A stretch of 6,873 bases of DNA from Actinomycetota bacterium. GTDB lineage: Bacteria > Actinomycetota > Actinomycetes > S36-B12 > UBA5976. Numbering within the stretch: position 1 is the stretch's first letter; each line of letters starts with the position of its first letter. Under the pieces are notes generated by a model. That model searched no databases. It was given only the letters and a program-made list of their open reading frames with translations, and had not been told where the DNA came from. Below are positions 1-6,379 of this stretch, one piece after another. The DNA lies in assembly GCA_026392535.1 (NCBI GenBank), contig JAPLBX010000051.1, forward strand, positions 1 through 6,873. The letters are read 5' to 3'. The translations under genes were made by a program, and so were the position numbers.

Positions 1-534
1 GACACTTTTGGTCAGAACTTCGCCCACCTAATGGATTCTGCACACAATGCTTCGATCCTTGATGTTCCGCTTTATGCAACTTTCTTAACTGCTGGTGAAG
101 CTCATCTTGTTGATAATCAAACTAAGATTCAAATTGCCTGTGCAATCTTGGTTGTTTTAATGACGTTGACAATGTTCATCACCCAACGTCAATTGCTTGT
201 GAAAAACGTCGCTGCAGACAACCCAATGATTCAGCAACAAAAAGTGATGATGTATTTGTTCCCATTGCTTTTCGCAGTTGGTGGTGTTGGTTTCCCAATT
301 GGTGTTTTGATTTATTGGTTAACTACAAATATTTGGTCCATGGGTCAACAGTTCTATGTAATTCGCAATAGCCCGGCACCAGGCACCCCAGCACATGAGG
401 CCTACTTGGAACGTCAACGACGAAAAGATTTGAAGAAAGGTATCGTTGCCGAATCTTCTGAAGAAAAAGAAACAGAAACCGAAACAAAACGAGTACAACC
501 AAAACGCGCAGCTCGTTCAAAGCGTAAGAAGTAA
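1..534 (+). CDS. yidC: Membrane protein insertase YidC/Oxa1 family, C-terminal part (5' end outside window)
   Basis: The reading frame is open from the first base and gives 177 residues ending at TAA 532-534; the N-terminus lies outside the window, so the ATG at 31 is internal. YidC inserts and folds membrane proteins, alone or with SecYEG, in the cytoplasmic membrane. What can be seen is one hydrophobic helix at about residues 43-60, a polar segment ending in a QQQK stretch, and a second hydrophobic block at about 84-107. That block ends in the family signature of a P-x-G-x-x-x-Y-W core followed by N and QQ (residues 99-117). After it comes a cytosolic tail with an acidic E/T stretch (153-162) and a very basic end rich in K and R. 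A basic tail is common in YidC proteins and thought to contact ribosomes. Position directly before jag, rsmG and parAB fits the usual origin-side cluster. Identification is firm; the missing N-terminus cannot be judged. Confidence 0.93.
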   Translation, partial: DTFGQNFAHLMDSAHNASILDVPLYATFLTAGEAHLVDNQTKIQIACAILVVLMTLTMFITQRQLLVKNVAADNPMIQQQKVMMYLFPLLFAVGGVGFPIGVLIYWLTTNIWSMGQQFYVIRNSPAPGTPAHEAYLERQRRKDLKKGIVAESSEEKETETETKRVQPKRAARSKRKK

Positions 535-555
535 AACTATTTCAAATAGTTTTTT
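533..555 (+). terminator. AT-rich hairpin with T-run between yidC and jag
   Basis: A perfect 9-bp inverted repeat (533-541 with 545-553, loop TCA) starts in the yidC stop codon and is followed by two more T residues. It has the shape of an intrinsic terminator, but the stem holds only one G-C pair, so it is probably leaky. It could attenuate transcription into jag or protect the yidC end. The jag ribosome site AAGGA (558-562) follows directly. Confidence 0.4.
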
Positions 556-568
556 ATAAGGAAAAAAC

Positions 569-1045
569 ATGACTGAAAAATCAACAAAAGAAGAACTAGT
601 CCGTGAAGGCGATATTGCAGCGGATTACCTTGATGAATTTCTAACTATTGCCGGCATTGAAGGCGACATTGTTATGGACGTTGAAGGCGATCGTGCGATT
701 GTTGCGATAGTTGATGGCGAACTTGAACAACTAGTCGGCAAACGCGGCGAAGTTGTGGCAGCTTTGCAAGAACTCTCCCGCCTGGCAGTTACTTCTGAAA
801 CAGGAAGCCGCAGCCGGTTAACTCTCGATATTGGTGGCTACCGCGAAAAGAAGAGAATCGAACTTGCAGAAATTGGTACAAAAGCGGCAAATAAGGCAAA
901 TCAGACAGGTGAGCCTGTGAAATTGCGTGCCATGAACGCTTACGAGCGCAAAATCGTCCACGATGCGATTGCCCTAGTAGGTGCTGGTTCTGAATCTGAA
1001 GGCGAAGAGCCAAACCGCTTTATTGTGGTCACTCCTCAGGTTTAA
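569..1045 (+). CDS. jag: Jag/KhpB family RNA-binding protein (KH and R3H domains)
   Basis: This 158-residue cytosolic protein has the two RNA-binding domains of Jag (KhpB, also called EloR). A KH domain spans about residues 20-90 with its GxxG loop as G57-K-R-G60. An R3H domain spans about 95-157 with R127-K-I-V-H131 and the S-E-G-E-E-P-N-R stretch at 143-150. The Jag_N domain of Firmicutes proteins is absent, which is usual for the shorter actinobacterial form. In Firmicutes, KhpB pairs with KhpA and affects cell elongation and mRNA levels; the role in actinobacteria is less clear. The start is supported by AAGGA at 558-562, six bases before ATG. It lies 34 bases after yidC and 13 bases before rsmG on the same strand, so all are probably co-transcribed unless the hairpin at 533-555 stops much of the transcript. 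Confidence 0.93.
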   Translation: MTEKSTKEELVREGDIAADYLDEFLTIAGIEGDIVMDVEGDRAIVAIVDGELEQLVGKRGEVVAALQELSRLAVTSETGSRSRLTLDIGGYREKKRIELAEIGTKAANKANQTGEPVKLRAMNAYERKIVHDAIALVGAGSESEGEEPNRFIVVTPQV

Positions 1046-1058
1046 TTGTCCAGCCTAA

Positions 1059-1709
1059 ATGTCTGATGTTTCACGTGAAACAGTAGCTGAATCCAGCGCT
1101 CGAGAGCGTTGGCCGGCTCAATTCGACCTACTTAATCGCTATCACCAGTGGCTTTGTGTTGCTGGTGTTGAGCGGGGTTTGCTCGGCCCGCGTGAAATTG
1201 AGCGTATGTGGGATCGCCACATAAACAACTCAGCCGTATTAGAAGAACTAATCCCCCAAGGTGTTTCAGTAATTGATGTGGGATCTGGAGCTGGGCTTCC
1301 TGGCATCCCACTAGCAATTGTGCGCCCAGACCTGAAAATCACCTTGTTAGAACCACTGGCTCGAAGAGTGGATTACCTAAATGAGGTTATTGCTGACCTT
1401 GGGTTGAGTGATCGAGTAGCGGTAGTTCGTGGTCGGGCTGAAGATAATGTGGCCAAAAACCTCTCTGCGGATGTCGTAACCGGCAGAGCAGTGGCTGCTT
1501 TGAGCAAGCTGATCCCTTGGTGCTGGCCTTTGGTCAACTTTGGTGGGCAAATCCTGATGATTAAAGGGCAGTCGGCACTCGATGAGATTGAGGAAGCTTC
1601 AAGCATTCTGCGGCGGAAGAAATTACAGGCGAAAGTAATTCAAGCAGGTTCCCCTGTGGTTGACCCCCCAATCACCGTAATCCAGATAGTCAAAATTCCC
1701 ATTCTTTAG
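1059..1709 (+). CDS. rsmG: 16S rRNA (guanine(527)-N7)-methyltransferase RsmG
   Basis: RsmG (GidB) uses S-adenosylmethionine to methylate N7 of G527 in the 530 loop of 16S rRNA; loss of it gives low-level streptomycin resistance in several bacteria. The 216-residue protein is normal in length. Family marks are G-P-R-E with W51-D-R-H-I-N-N-S58, the SAM-binding loop V71-I-D-V-G-S-G-A-G-L-P-G82, G125-R-A-E-D-N130, G142-R-A-V-A-A-L148 and K169-G-Q171. The ATG at 1059 is directly preceded by an in-frame TAA (1056-1058), and the family motifs begin soon after, so no longer start is possible and a shorter one is unlikely. No clear Shine-Dalgarno sequence precedes the ATG; the nearest purine-rich stretch is CAGG at 1037-1040, inside the end of jag, so translation may depend on ribosomes finishing jag. 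Codons 3-8 are overlapped by a parS site. Confidence 0.95.
   Translation: MSDVSRETVAESSARERWPAQFDLLNRYHQWLCVAGVERGLLGPREIERMWDRHINNSAVLEELIPQGVSVIDVGSGAGLPGIPLAIVRPDLKITLLEPLARRVDYLNEVIADLGLSDRVAVVRGRAEDNVAKNLSADVVTGRAVAALSKLIPWCWPLVNFGGQILMIKGQSALDEIEEASSILRRKKLQAKVIQAGSPVVDPPITVIQIVKIPIL
1067..1082. other. parS: parS centromere site 1 (inside the start of rsmG)
   Basis: The 16 bases TGTTTCACGTGAAACA form a perfect palindrome identical to the bacterial chromosomal parS consensus. ParB dimers recognise it through their helix-turn-helix and, with CTP, load here and slide outwards. It begins 8 bases after the first base of rsmG and is read as V4-S-R-E-T8. Cognate parA and parB lie 0.7-1.6 kb downstream. 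Confidence 0.95.
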
Positions 1710-1792
1710 AACCTAGAACCCAGTCCTCAATCCCCCACTTTTAACTTTTGACACTTTGATGGCACACTCTGCCCTGACCTAAAAGGCGGCTC
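1710..1792 (+). promoter_or_regulatory. rsmG-parA intergenic region with possible parA promoter
   Basis: This 83-base gap is the largest within the yidC-parB cluster and the likely place for a separate parAB promoter. It holds a perfect TTGACA at 1748-1753, but no good -10 hexamer 16-18 bases downstream, so the assignment is weak. The parA ribosome site is the AAAAGG stretch at 1781-1786, six bases before ATG. Nothing else stands out except a 7-base tandem repeat (TAGAACC, 1707-1720) that starts in the rsmG stop codon. Confidence 0.3.
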
Positions 1793-2683
1793 ATGAACGA
1801 CAATGTTTCACGTGAAACAAACGATTTTGGGGGGCAATTCCTTCCTCACCCACTGAAAACTCGCATCTTTACTGTTGCAAATCAAAAGGGCGGGGTAGGT
1901 AAAACCACATCAACTGTGAACCTGGCAGCAGCTTTGGCTGAAGGTGGTTTGCATATTTTGGTCATTGATTTAGATCCACAGGGCAATGCTTCAACTGCTT
2001 TGGCTATTGCCCATCACCAAGGTGTGCCAGATATTTATGCCACTTTGGTAGATAACACCCCAATGAGCGATGTTGTTCAGGCAGTTCCACACACTCCAAA
2101 CCTTTGGTGTGCTCCGGCCACTATTGATCTTGCTGGTGCTGAGATTGAACTAGTTTCGATGCTAGCTCGCGAAAGCCGCCTAATTCGTGCAATTACTGCA
2201 TACGAGGCTTTCCACACAGAGAAATACGGACAGCCACTCGACTACATCTTCATCGATTGCCCACCAAGCCTTGGCCTTTTGACTATTAACGCGCTTGTTG
2301 CGGCTCGTGAAGTATTGGTTCCAATCCAATGTGAGTACTACGCACTTGAAGGTCTTGGCCAGCTTCGCAAGACGATTGAACTCGTGAGCGATAAGTTGAA
2401 TACTGATTTGAAGCTCTCAACCATGCTTTTGACTATGTATGACTCTCGCACACGACTAGCTCAGGACGTAGTGGATGATGTAAAGGCCAACTTCCCGGTT
2501 GAAGCTATGCAGACCCTGATCCCACGCTCAGTGCGAATCTCCGAGGCACCAAGCCGAGATATGACAGTTCTAGGTTATGACCGTAGTTCACCTGGCTCAC
2601 AGGCTTACATTGCTGCTGCGAGGGAATTGGCTTACCGCGCTGAAGGCCTAGCACCTGCTCGTGAAGAGACGGTGAGCATTTAA
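1793..2683 (+). CDS. parA: Chromosome partitioning ATPase ParA (Soj)
   Basis: ParA is a Walker-type ATPase that binds non-specific DNA as an ATP dimer; ParB stimulates its hydrolysis, and the resulting gradient moves the parS region apart after replication. The 296 residues show the deviant Walker A box K32-G-G-V-G-K-T-T39, including the signature lysine K32. They also show the A' motif D59-L-D-P-Q-G-N65, Walker B I154-D-C-P-P-S159, and the C-terminal segment around I243-P-R-S-V-R-I-S-E-A-P253 typical of Soj-like proteins. The start at 1793 has an AAAAGG ribosome site. About 23 residues precede the first beta strand, a short N-terminal extension that includes V-S-R-E-T encoded by the second parS. 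The stop overlaps the parB start by one base (TAATG), which suggests translational coupling. Sampled rows average about 50% GC, clearly above parB. Confidence 0.96.
   Translation: MNDNVSRETNDFGGQFLPHPLKTRIFTVANQKGGVGKTTSTVNLAAALAEGGLHILVIDLDPQGNASTALAIAHHQGVPDIYATLVDNTPMSDVVQAVPHTPNLWCAPATIDLAGAEIELVSMLARESRLIRAITAYEAFHTEKYGQPLDYIFIDCPPSLGLLTINALVAAREVLVPIQCEYYALEGLGQLRKTIELVSDKLNTDLKLSTMLLTMYDSRTRLAQDVVDDVKANFPVEAMQTLIPRSVRISEAPSRDMTVLGYDRSSPGSQAYIAAARELAYRAEGLAPAREETVSI
1804..1819. other. parS: parS centromere site 2 (inside the start of parA)
   Basis: A second perfect copy of TGTTTCACGTGAAACA, 737 bp downstream of the first. It begins 11 bases after the first base of parA and is read as V5-S-R-E-T9. 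ParB bound here could also repress parAB transcription or slow translation start; that is inference, the binding site itself is seen directly. Confidence 0.95.
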
Positions 2684-3609
2684 TGGCTGCTAAACCACGC
2701 GGACTTGGAAAAGGTATCGGTTCACTCATACCAGATGTGACCCCCGTCACACAAACAAGTGCAAAAACTAACTCCCCAGCACCAGTTCAACAAGTTGATG
2801 CAACAGCTGTCTATGCCGAAATTCCGCTCAGCCGAATTATCCCTAATCCAAAACAACCACGCGTTGCGTTTGATGAAGATGCAATGGCAGAACTCGTTCA
2901 TTCATTAAAAGAAATTGGATTGCTGCAACCAATTGTTGTTCGATCCATTGCACCAACAAATGAAGGTGCAGATTTTGAAATTGTTGCCGGTGAACGTCGT
3001 TGGCGCGCAGCACATCAAGCAGGTTTTTCACAAATTCCAGTAATCATTCGTCAAACAAATGATGATGCGTTGTTGCGAGATTCGCTTTTAGAAAATCTAC
3101 ATCGTGCACAACTAAATGCACTTGAAGAAGCATCTGCATACCAACAATTACTAAATGATTTTGGTTGCACACAAGAAGAACTTTCAAAACGTATTGGTCG
3201 TTCGCGCCCAACTATTACAAACACAATTCGATTACTTAATCTTCCATTGAATGTTCAACGTAGAGTTGCAGCTGGTGTGATTAGTGCCGGACATGCACGT
3301 TCACTGCTTGCACTTGCAACCGAAGAAGAAATGGAAAATCTTGCAAAACGAATTGTTGCCGAAGGATTGTCAGTTCGGGCAGTTGAAGAAATTGTTGCCG
3401 TCGGAGCTGGTTCAAAAACCACTAAGACAAAAACTTCCAAAGGCAAGAAAATTGTTTCCCCTGGACTAGAGGACATTGCAGATCGACTTTCGAACAAACT
3501 TGAAACTCGGGTAAAGATTGATATGGCTCGAAACAAAGGAACGGTTTCAATCGAATTTGCAACCTTCGAAGATTTACAACGCATCATCAACATTATTGAT
3601 GGCGATTAA
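2683..3609 (+). CDS. parB: Chromosome partitioning protein ParB (Spo0J), CTP-dependent parS clamp
   Basis: ParB binds parS, hydrolyses CTP, spreads along DNA as a sliding clamp, recruits SMC in many bacteria and stimulates ParA. The 308 residues show the family in order. First is the ParA-contacting N-terminus K4-P-R-G-L-G-K-G-I-G-S-L-I-P17, then a loose proline-rich linker. The CTPase/loading domain follows: box I G79-L-L-Q-P-I-V-V-R87, box II G103-E-R-R-W-R-A109, box III E137-N-L-H-R141 to E-E-A150. A helix-turn-helix spans about 164-185 and S201-A-G-H-A-R206 follows. A lysine/threonine linker (about 244-257) leads to the C-terminal dimerisation domain. The usual LNP of box III is LNA here (A146). 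It starts within the parA stop codon, with GGTGAG at 2671-2676 as a weak ribosome site. Sampled rows average only 38% GC. Confidence 0.96.
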   Translation: MAAKPRGLGKGIGSLIPDVTPVTQTSAKTNSPAPVQQVDATAVYAEIPLSRIIPNPKQPRVAFDEDAMAELVHSLKEIGLLQPIVVRSIAPTNEGADFEIVAGERRWRAAHQAGFSQIPVIIRQTNDDALLRDSLLENLHRAQLNALEEASAYQQLLNDFGCTQEELSKRIGRSRPTITNTIRLLNLPLNVQRRVAAGVISAGHARSLLALATEEEMENLAKRIVAEGLSVRAVEEIVAVGAGSKTTKTKTSKGKKIVSPGLEDIADRLSNKLETRVKIDMARNKGTVSIEFATFEDLQRIINIIDGD

Positions 3610-3635
3610 CTAAAACTGATTTTTTAAAGTTTTAG
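3610..3635. terminator. Weak hairpin between convergent parB and serS
   Basis: An 8-bp perfect inverted repeat (3610-3617 with 3628-3635, 10-base loop containing six T residues) covers the 14-base gap between the parB and serS stop codons and the last codons of serS. It may serve as a two-way terminator, but neither side has a T-run directly after the stem, so efficient termination is doubtful. Confidence 0.3.
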
Positions 3636-4922
3636 AAATTCCTGACCACCAAGGTATGGACGAAGTGCAACTGGAATTCGCACCGAACCGTCCGCTTGTT
3701 GGTGGTTTTCCAAAATACATGCAATTGTGCGGGCGAGTGCCACCAAAGTGCCATTCAACGTAGCCACCGGTTCAGTTCCATTTTCGCCTTTTGTCCGAAT
3801 CCTTAAGCGCCGAGACTGAAATGTGGTGCAGTTTGAAGTGGATGTGAGCTCTCGGTAGCGGCCCTGAACTGGAAACCAAGCTTCGCAGTCATATTTACGA
3901 GCAGCAGAAGAACCAAGGTCGCCAGTAGCAACGTCGATTACCTGAAATGGCAATTCCAGGGCAGTTAAGAATTCCTTTTCAAAAGACAGCAATTTCTGAT
4001 GTTCAACATCTGCATCTTTTGGATCTACGAAAGAAAACATTTCAACTTTATCAAACCAGTGAACACGGAATATACCTTTGGCATCCTTTCCGTGAGTTCC
4101 AGCTTCGCGGCGGTAGCAAGGGGAATAACCTGCATAACGAATAGGCAAATCTTTCACATCAAGAATTTCATCCATATGCATTGCAGCCAATGGCACTTCG
4201 GCGGTTCCAACTAAATACATATCGTCATTTGGTAAGTGATACACGTTTTCGGCAGCTTGACCTAGGAAACCGGTTCCTTCCATTGCCTGAGATTTAACAA
4301 GAGCTGGGGGAATAACTGGTGTGAAACCATTCTTTGTTGCCATTGCCATCGCAAGATTCACAAGTGCAAGTTCAAGAAGTGCACCTGGCCCGGTTAGATA
4401 ATAAAAACGTGAACCAGAAACTTTCACACCACGTTCAATATCAATCGCTTTGATTCCTTCGCCAACTTCAACGTGGTCTTTTGGTTCAAAGCCTTCGGCT
4501 TTGAAATCGCGTGGAGTGCCAAAAGTTTCAAGGACTACAAAATCTTCTTCACTTCCAACCGGTGCTCCATCTTGCACAAGATTTGAAAGCACTTTGATTG
4601 TTTCATCAAGTTTTGCATCCGCTTCACGGGCATCTGCTTCCAAAGCAGACACTCGATCTGCCAAAGTGGCGGCTGTTTTCATCAGCGCATCAAGTTCAGC
4701 TTTGACTGACGCATCGCCAGATTTGGCTTTACCTTGCAGGGGTCCAATTAGCTTTCCGAGGTTCTTTTGCTCAGCACGCGCTTCTTCAAAGGCAGCCGTG
4801 GCCGCCCGCCGAGCAGAGTCAGCATCGAGCACCGCATCGACAGCCTTTGGATTCTCTCCACGAGCAACCTGAGACTTGCGCACCACGTCTGGCTCTTGGC
4901 GGATGAAGTTGATGTCAATCAC
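3624..4922 (-). CDS. serS: Seryl-tRNA synthetase
   Basis: SerRS charges tRNA-Ser (and tRNA-Sec where present) with serine in the cytosol. The 432-residue length is normal. An N-terminal tRNA-binding coiled-coil arm rich in A, E and K spans about residues 30-112, and the class II catalytic core follows. Motif 1 lies at about 193-209, ending in I-P-P-A-L-V. The serine-binding T240-A-E242 loop follows. Motif 2 holds C269-Y-R-R-E-A-G275 through K292-V-E294. R357-E-L-T-S-T-S-N364 is next, and motif 3 has G391-T-L-V-A-L-A-R398 with R421-P-Y-L424. The start codon is GTG; the M/V-I-D-x-x-F-I-R beginning matches the family, so this start is well supported although the ribosome site (AGG, eight bases upstream) is weak. 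Residue 289 is W in the R-V-H-W-F stretch, where E. coli and Thermus enzymes have Q. Convergent with parB. Confidence 0.97.
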   Translation of the reverse strand: MIDINFIRQEPDVVRKSQVARGENPKAVDAVLDADSARRAATAAFEEARAEQKNLGKLIGPLQGKAKSGDASVKAELDALMKTAATLADRVSALEADAREADAKLDETIKVLSNLVQDGAPVGSEEDFVVLETFGTPRDFKAEGFEPKDHVEVGEGIKAIDIERGVKVSGSRFYYLTGPGALLELALVNLAMAMATKNGFTPVIPPALVKSQAMEGTGFLGQAAENVYHLPNDDMYLVGTAEVPLAAMHMDEILDVKDLPIRYAGYSPCYRREAGTHGKDAKGIFRVHWFDKVEMFSFVDPKDADVEHQKLLSFEKEFLTALELPFQVIDVATGDLGSSAARKYDCEAWFPVQGRYRELTSTSNCTTFQSRRLRIRTKGENGTEPVATLNGTLVALARTIACILENHQQADGSVRIPVALRPYLGGQEFLKL

Positions 4923-4932
4923 GGTGTAAGCC

Positions 4933-4962
4933 TAATGAAAGATTAATTTTGGGTTTCAAAAC
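4933..4962 (-). promoter_or_regulatory. Possible serS promoter
   Basis: Read on the minus strand, TAATCT (plus-strand 4940-4945) fits the TAnnnT -10 pattern. Upstream, after a short 15-base spacer, lies TTGTGT as a weak -35. This would place the transcript start about 10 bases before the GTG start codon. Only the -10 element is convincing. Confidence 0.3.
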
Positions 4963-4973
4963 ACAAGTTTGGC

Positions 4974-5002
4974 TTGAACAGGGGACACGAAAGTAGTAAC
5001 TT
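4974..5002 (+). promoter_or_regulatory. Probable sigma-70 type promoter of the exported-protein gene
   Basis: TTGAAC (4974-4979) and TAACTT (4997-5002) are spaced by exactly 17 bases, and the expected transcript start at about 5009 lies just before the strong ribosome site GAGGAGGG (5013-5020). This is the best promoter in the window. It gives the downstream gene its own short-leader transcript, divergent from serS. Confidence 0.5.
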
Positions 5003-5023
5003 TTCACCACCCGAGGAGGGAAT

Positions 5024-6361
5024 ATGAAATATAGATTCTTAGCAATATTTGCTGCAGCGACACTTTTACTCACAACTTTGAATGCTGGTCCGGTTTCAGC
5101 CGGAACTGCCGATAGGGGCGCTGGTCCAGATCAGCCGGAAATTGATCTTTCAATCGACGGCGGTTGGAGTGACACACAAAGTGGTCTTGCTGCACGACCA
5201 TTTATTAAATCGGCACTTTGGGAAGGCGAAGAAATTGTTTCCGCCACTGAACCAGGTAACGAGGATTTCAACGGTAATTGGCGAGTTCTAGTCTCTCCAG
5301 CCAATGTTTGTCACGAAGGGCAAGAACCTGCCCCAGGAGTTTGTTATGCAGATCCAAACCGAATTGGAATTAGTCTCGCCTATATCGTCAATGGCGACAC
5401 CAAAAATGATTTCGATGGTCCTTCATTAAGCAATTTAGGCATCGACCAAAATACTTATTTTGAAATCCAAGTAGATTTAAATGGTTATGCGGATCAACTC
5501 GGATGGACTTGGGTCAACGGAAACCCTGCATATTGGAAAGTGGAAAATGGGGTTGCAACAATTCGCCTAACTCCGGCTTCGATGCCGTCAACTTCTGGAA
5601 TTGATAACCAATGCTCAACAATTCCAGTTTCCACATGTGACACAAATCAAGCTGAAGATGAAATTTTTGGTATCCAAATGGTGATGAGCTTTGACGACAC
5701 ACTCGACTCAGTTTTTGATCACACAATGTTTGCGTCTAATTCCGCTGTAATTGCGTCTCTTGAAGCTGCACCAGGATTTGACCCAGCAAGCCCAGACGCA
5801 AACTCCATTACTTACGGAATGGCTGCACCACACTTGTTTTCAGATGGAAGTGACAGAATTGGAACTCTAAGAGCCTTCCTTTCAACACAAGCTCTAGCTG
5901 CTTTTGGTATTGAAGACCCAAGCGATTCGGATACTGGTTTCTCGGTAACAAGAACCAGCTCAGATTCAGGTAGTTTCACACCCGGTTGGAGCACTTGGAC
6001 TGAAGAAGTTAATGGAACTGCTGGAGCATTGCTCGTCATCAGTAACGTCACTTTCTCAGTGCCAAAGTTCACAGTCAGTAACGGAAACCAAGTTAAACGC
6101 AACGTAGTTCCAAAGGTGAAGATCAACAAGAGTCGTGTAACCAAGAAACTACTAGTTGACTTAGGAATCTTGGCTAGCAACGAAAGTATTCCAAAAAAGG
6201 CAAAGATCACAATCACTGTGAAAGCTGCGTCAAAGAAGATTTGCAAAGCAACAAAAACCGGCATTCAAGGTTTGAAGAAGGGCACTTGCAAATATTCAAT
6301 CAAGATCAAGGTCGGCAATCAATCAACAAATAAGTCAGGCTCATTCAAGGTAATTAAATAA
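5024..6361 (+). CDS. Exported protein of unknown function with lysine-rich Ig-like C-terminal module
   Basis: I do not recognise a family for the body of this 445-residue protein. It begins with a clear Sec signal peptide: K2 and R4, a hydrophobic core at about 5-18, and V24-S-A26 as likely cleavage site. The body (27-345) is acidic: I count 44 D/E against 11 K/R. It is rich in aromatic and beta-type stretches such as Y169-W-K-V-E-N-G-V-A-T-I-R181. The last 100 residues are the reverse, with 25 K/R and 2 acidic residues. They end in K-K-I-C407...G-L-K-K-G-T-C422-K-Y-S-I-K, resembling one repeat of bacterial Ig-like (Big_2-type) folds. Six cysteines form three close pairs (96/107, 198/205, 407/422), likely disulfides outside the cell. 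There is no lipobox, membrane anchor or sorting signal. A very strong ribosome site (GAGGAGGG) suggests good expression. It may be a cell-surface or envelope-bound protein held by its basic end; that is inference. Confidence 0.85.
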   Translation: MKYRFLAIFAAATLLLTTLNAGPVSAGTADRGAGPDQPEIDLSIDGGWSDTQSGLAARPFIKSALWEGEEIVSATEPGNEDFNGNWRVLVSPANVCHEGQEPAPGVCYADPNRIGISLAYIVNGDTKNDFDGPSLSNLGIDQNTYFEIQVDLNGYADQLGWTWVNGNPAYWKVENGVATIRLTPASMPSTSGIDNQCSTIPVSTCDTNQAEDEIFGIQMVMSFDDTLDSVFDHTMFASNSAVIASLEAAPGFDPASPDANSITYGMAAPHLFSDGSDRIGTLRAFLSTQALAAFGIEDPSDSDTGFSVTRTSSDSGSFTPGWSTWTEEVNGTAGALLVISNVTFSVPKFTVSNGNQVKRNVVPKVKINKSRVTKKLLVDLGILASNESIPKKAKITITVKAASKKICKATKTGIQGLKKGTCKYSIKIKVGNQSTNKSGSFKVIK

Positions 6362-6379
6362 GCCTGACTTATTTGGTTA
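6327..6379. terminator. 15-bp inverted repeat between convergent genes, probable two-way terminator
   Basis: Bases 6327-6341 pair perfectly with 6361-6375 across a 19-base loop. The left arm lies in the last codons of the exported-protein gene, and the right arm starts in its stop codon and nearly reaches the stop of the minus-strand gene (6377-6379). A second, competing local hairpin pairs 6351-6362 with 6368-6379 (two G-T pairs, 5-base loop). There is no long T-run after the large stem, so the structure may act as a weak terminator or as an RNA 3'-end stabiliser. Confidence 0.5.

Noticed and set aside
457..492. GAAAC-like microrepeat coding for an acidic E/T stretch in the YidC tail
   Set aside because: Low-complexity charged tails are common in YidC and the repeat is imperfect and short.
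1707..1720. Tandem TAGAACC repeat starting at the rsmG stop codon
   Set aside because: Only two 7-base copies; readily explained by chance or slippage and with no clear role.
4450..4872. Plus-strand 140-codon open frame opposite serS
   Set aside because: It lies fully antisense to the serS coiled-coil region, has a serine/alanine-rich composition expected from mirrored codons, and serS is certain.
5812..6264. Minus-strand 150-codon open frame opposite the exported-protein gene
   Set aside because: Antisense shadow of a gene with strong promoter, ribosome site and signal peptide; no ribosome site or recognisable protein features of its own.
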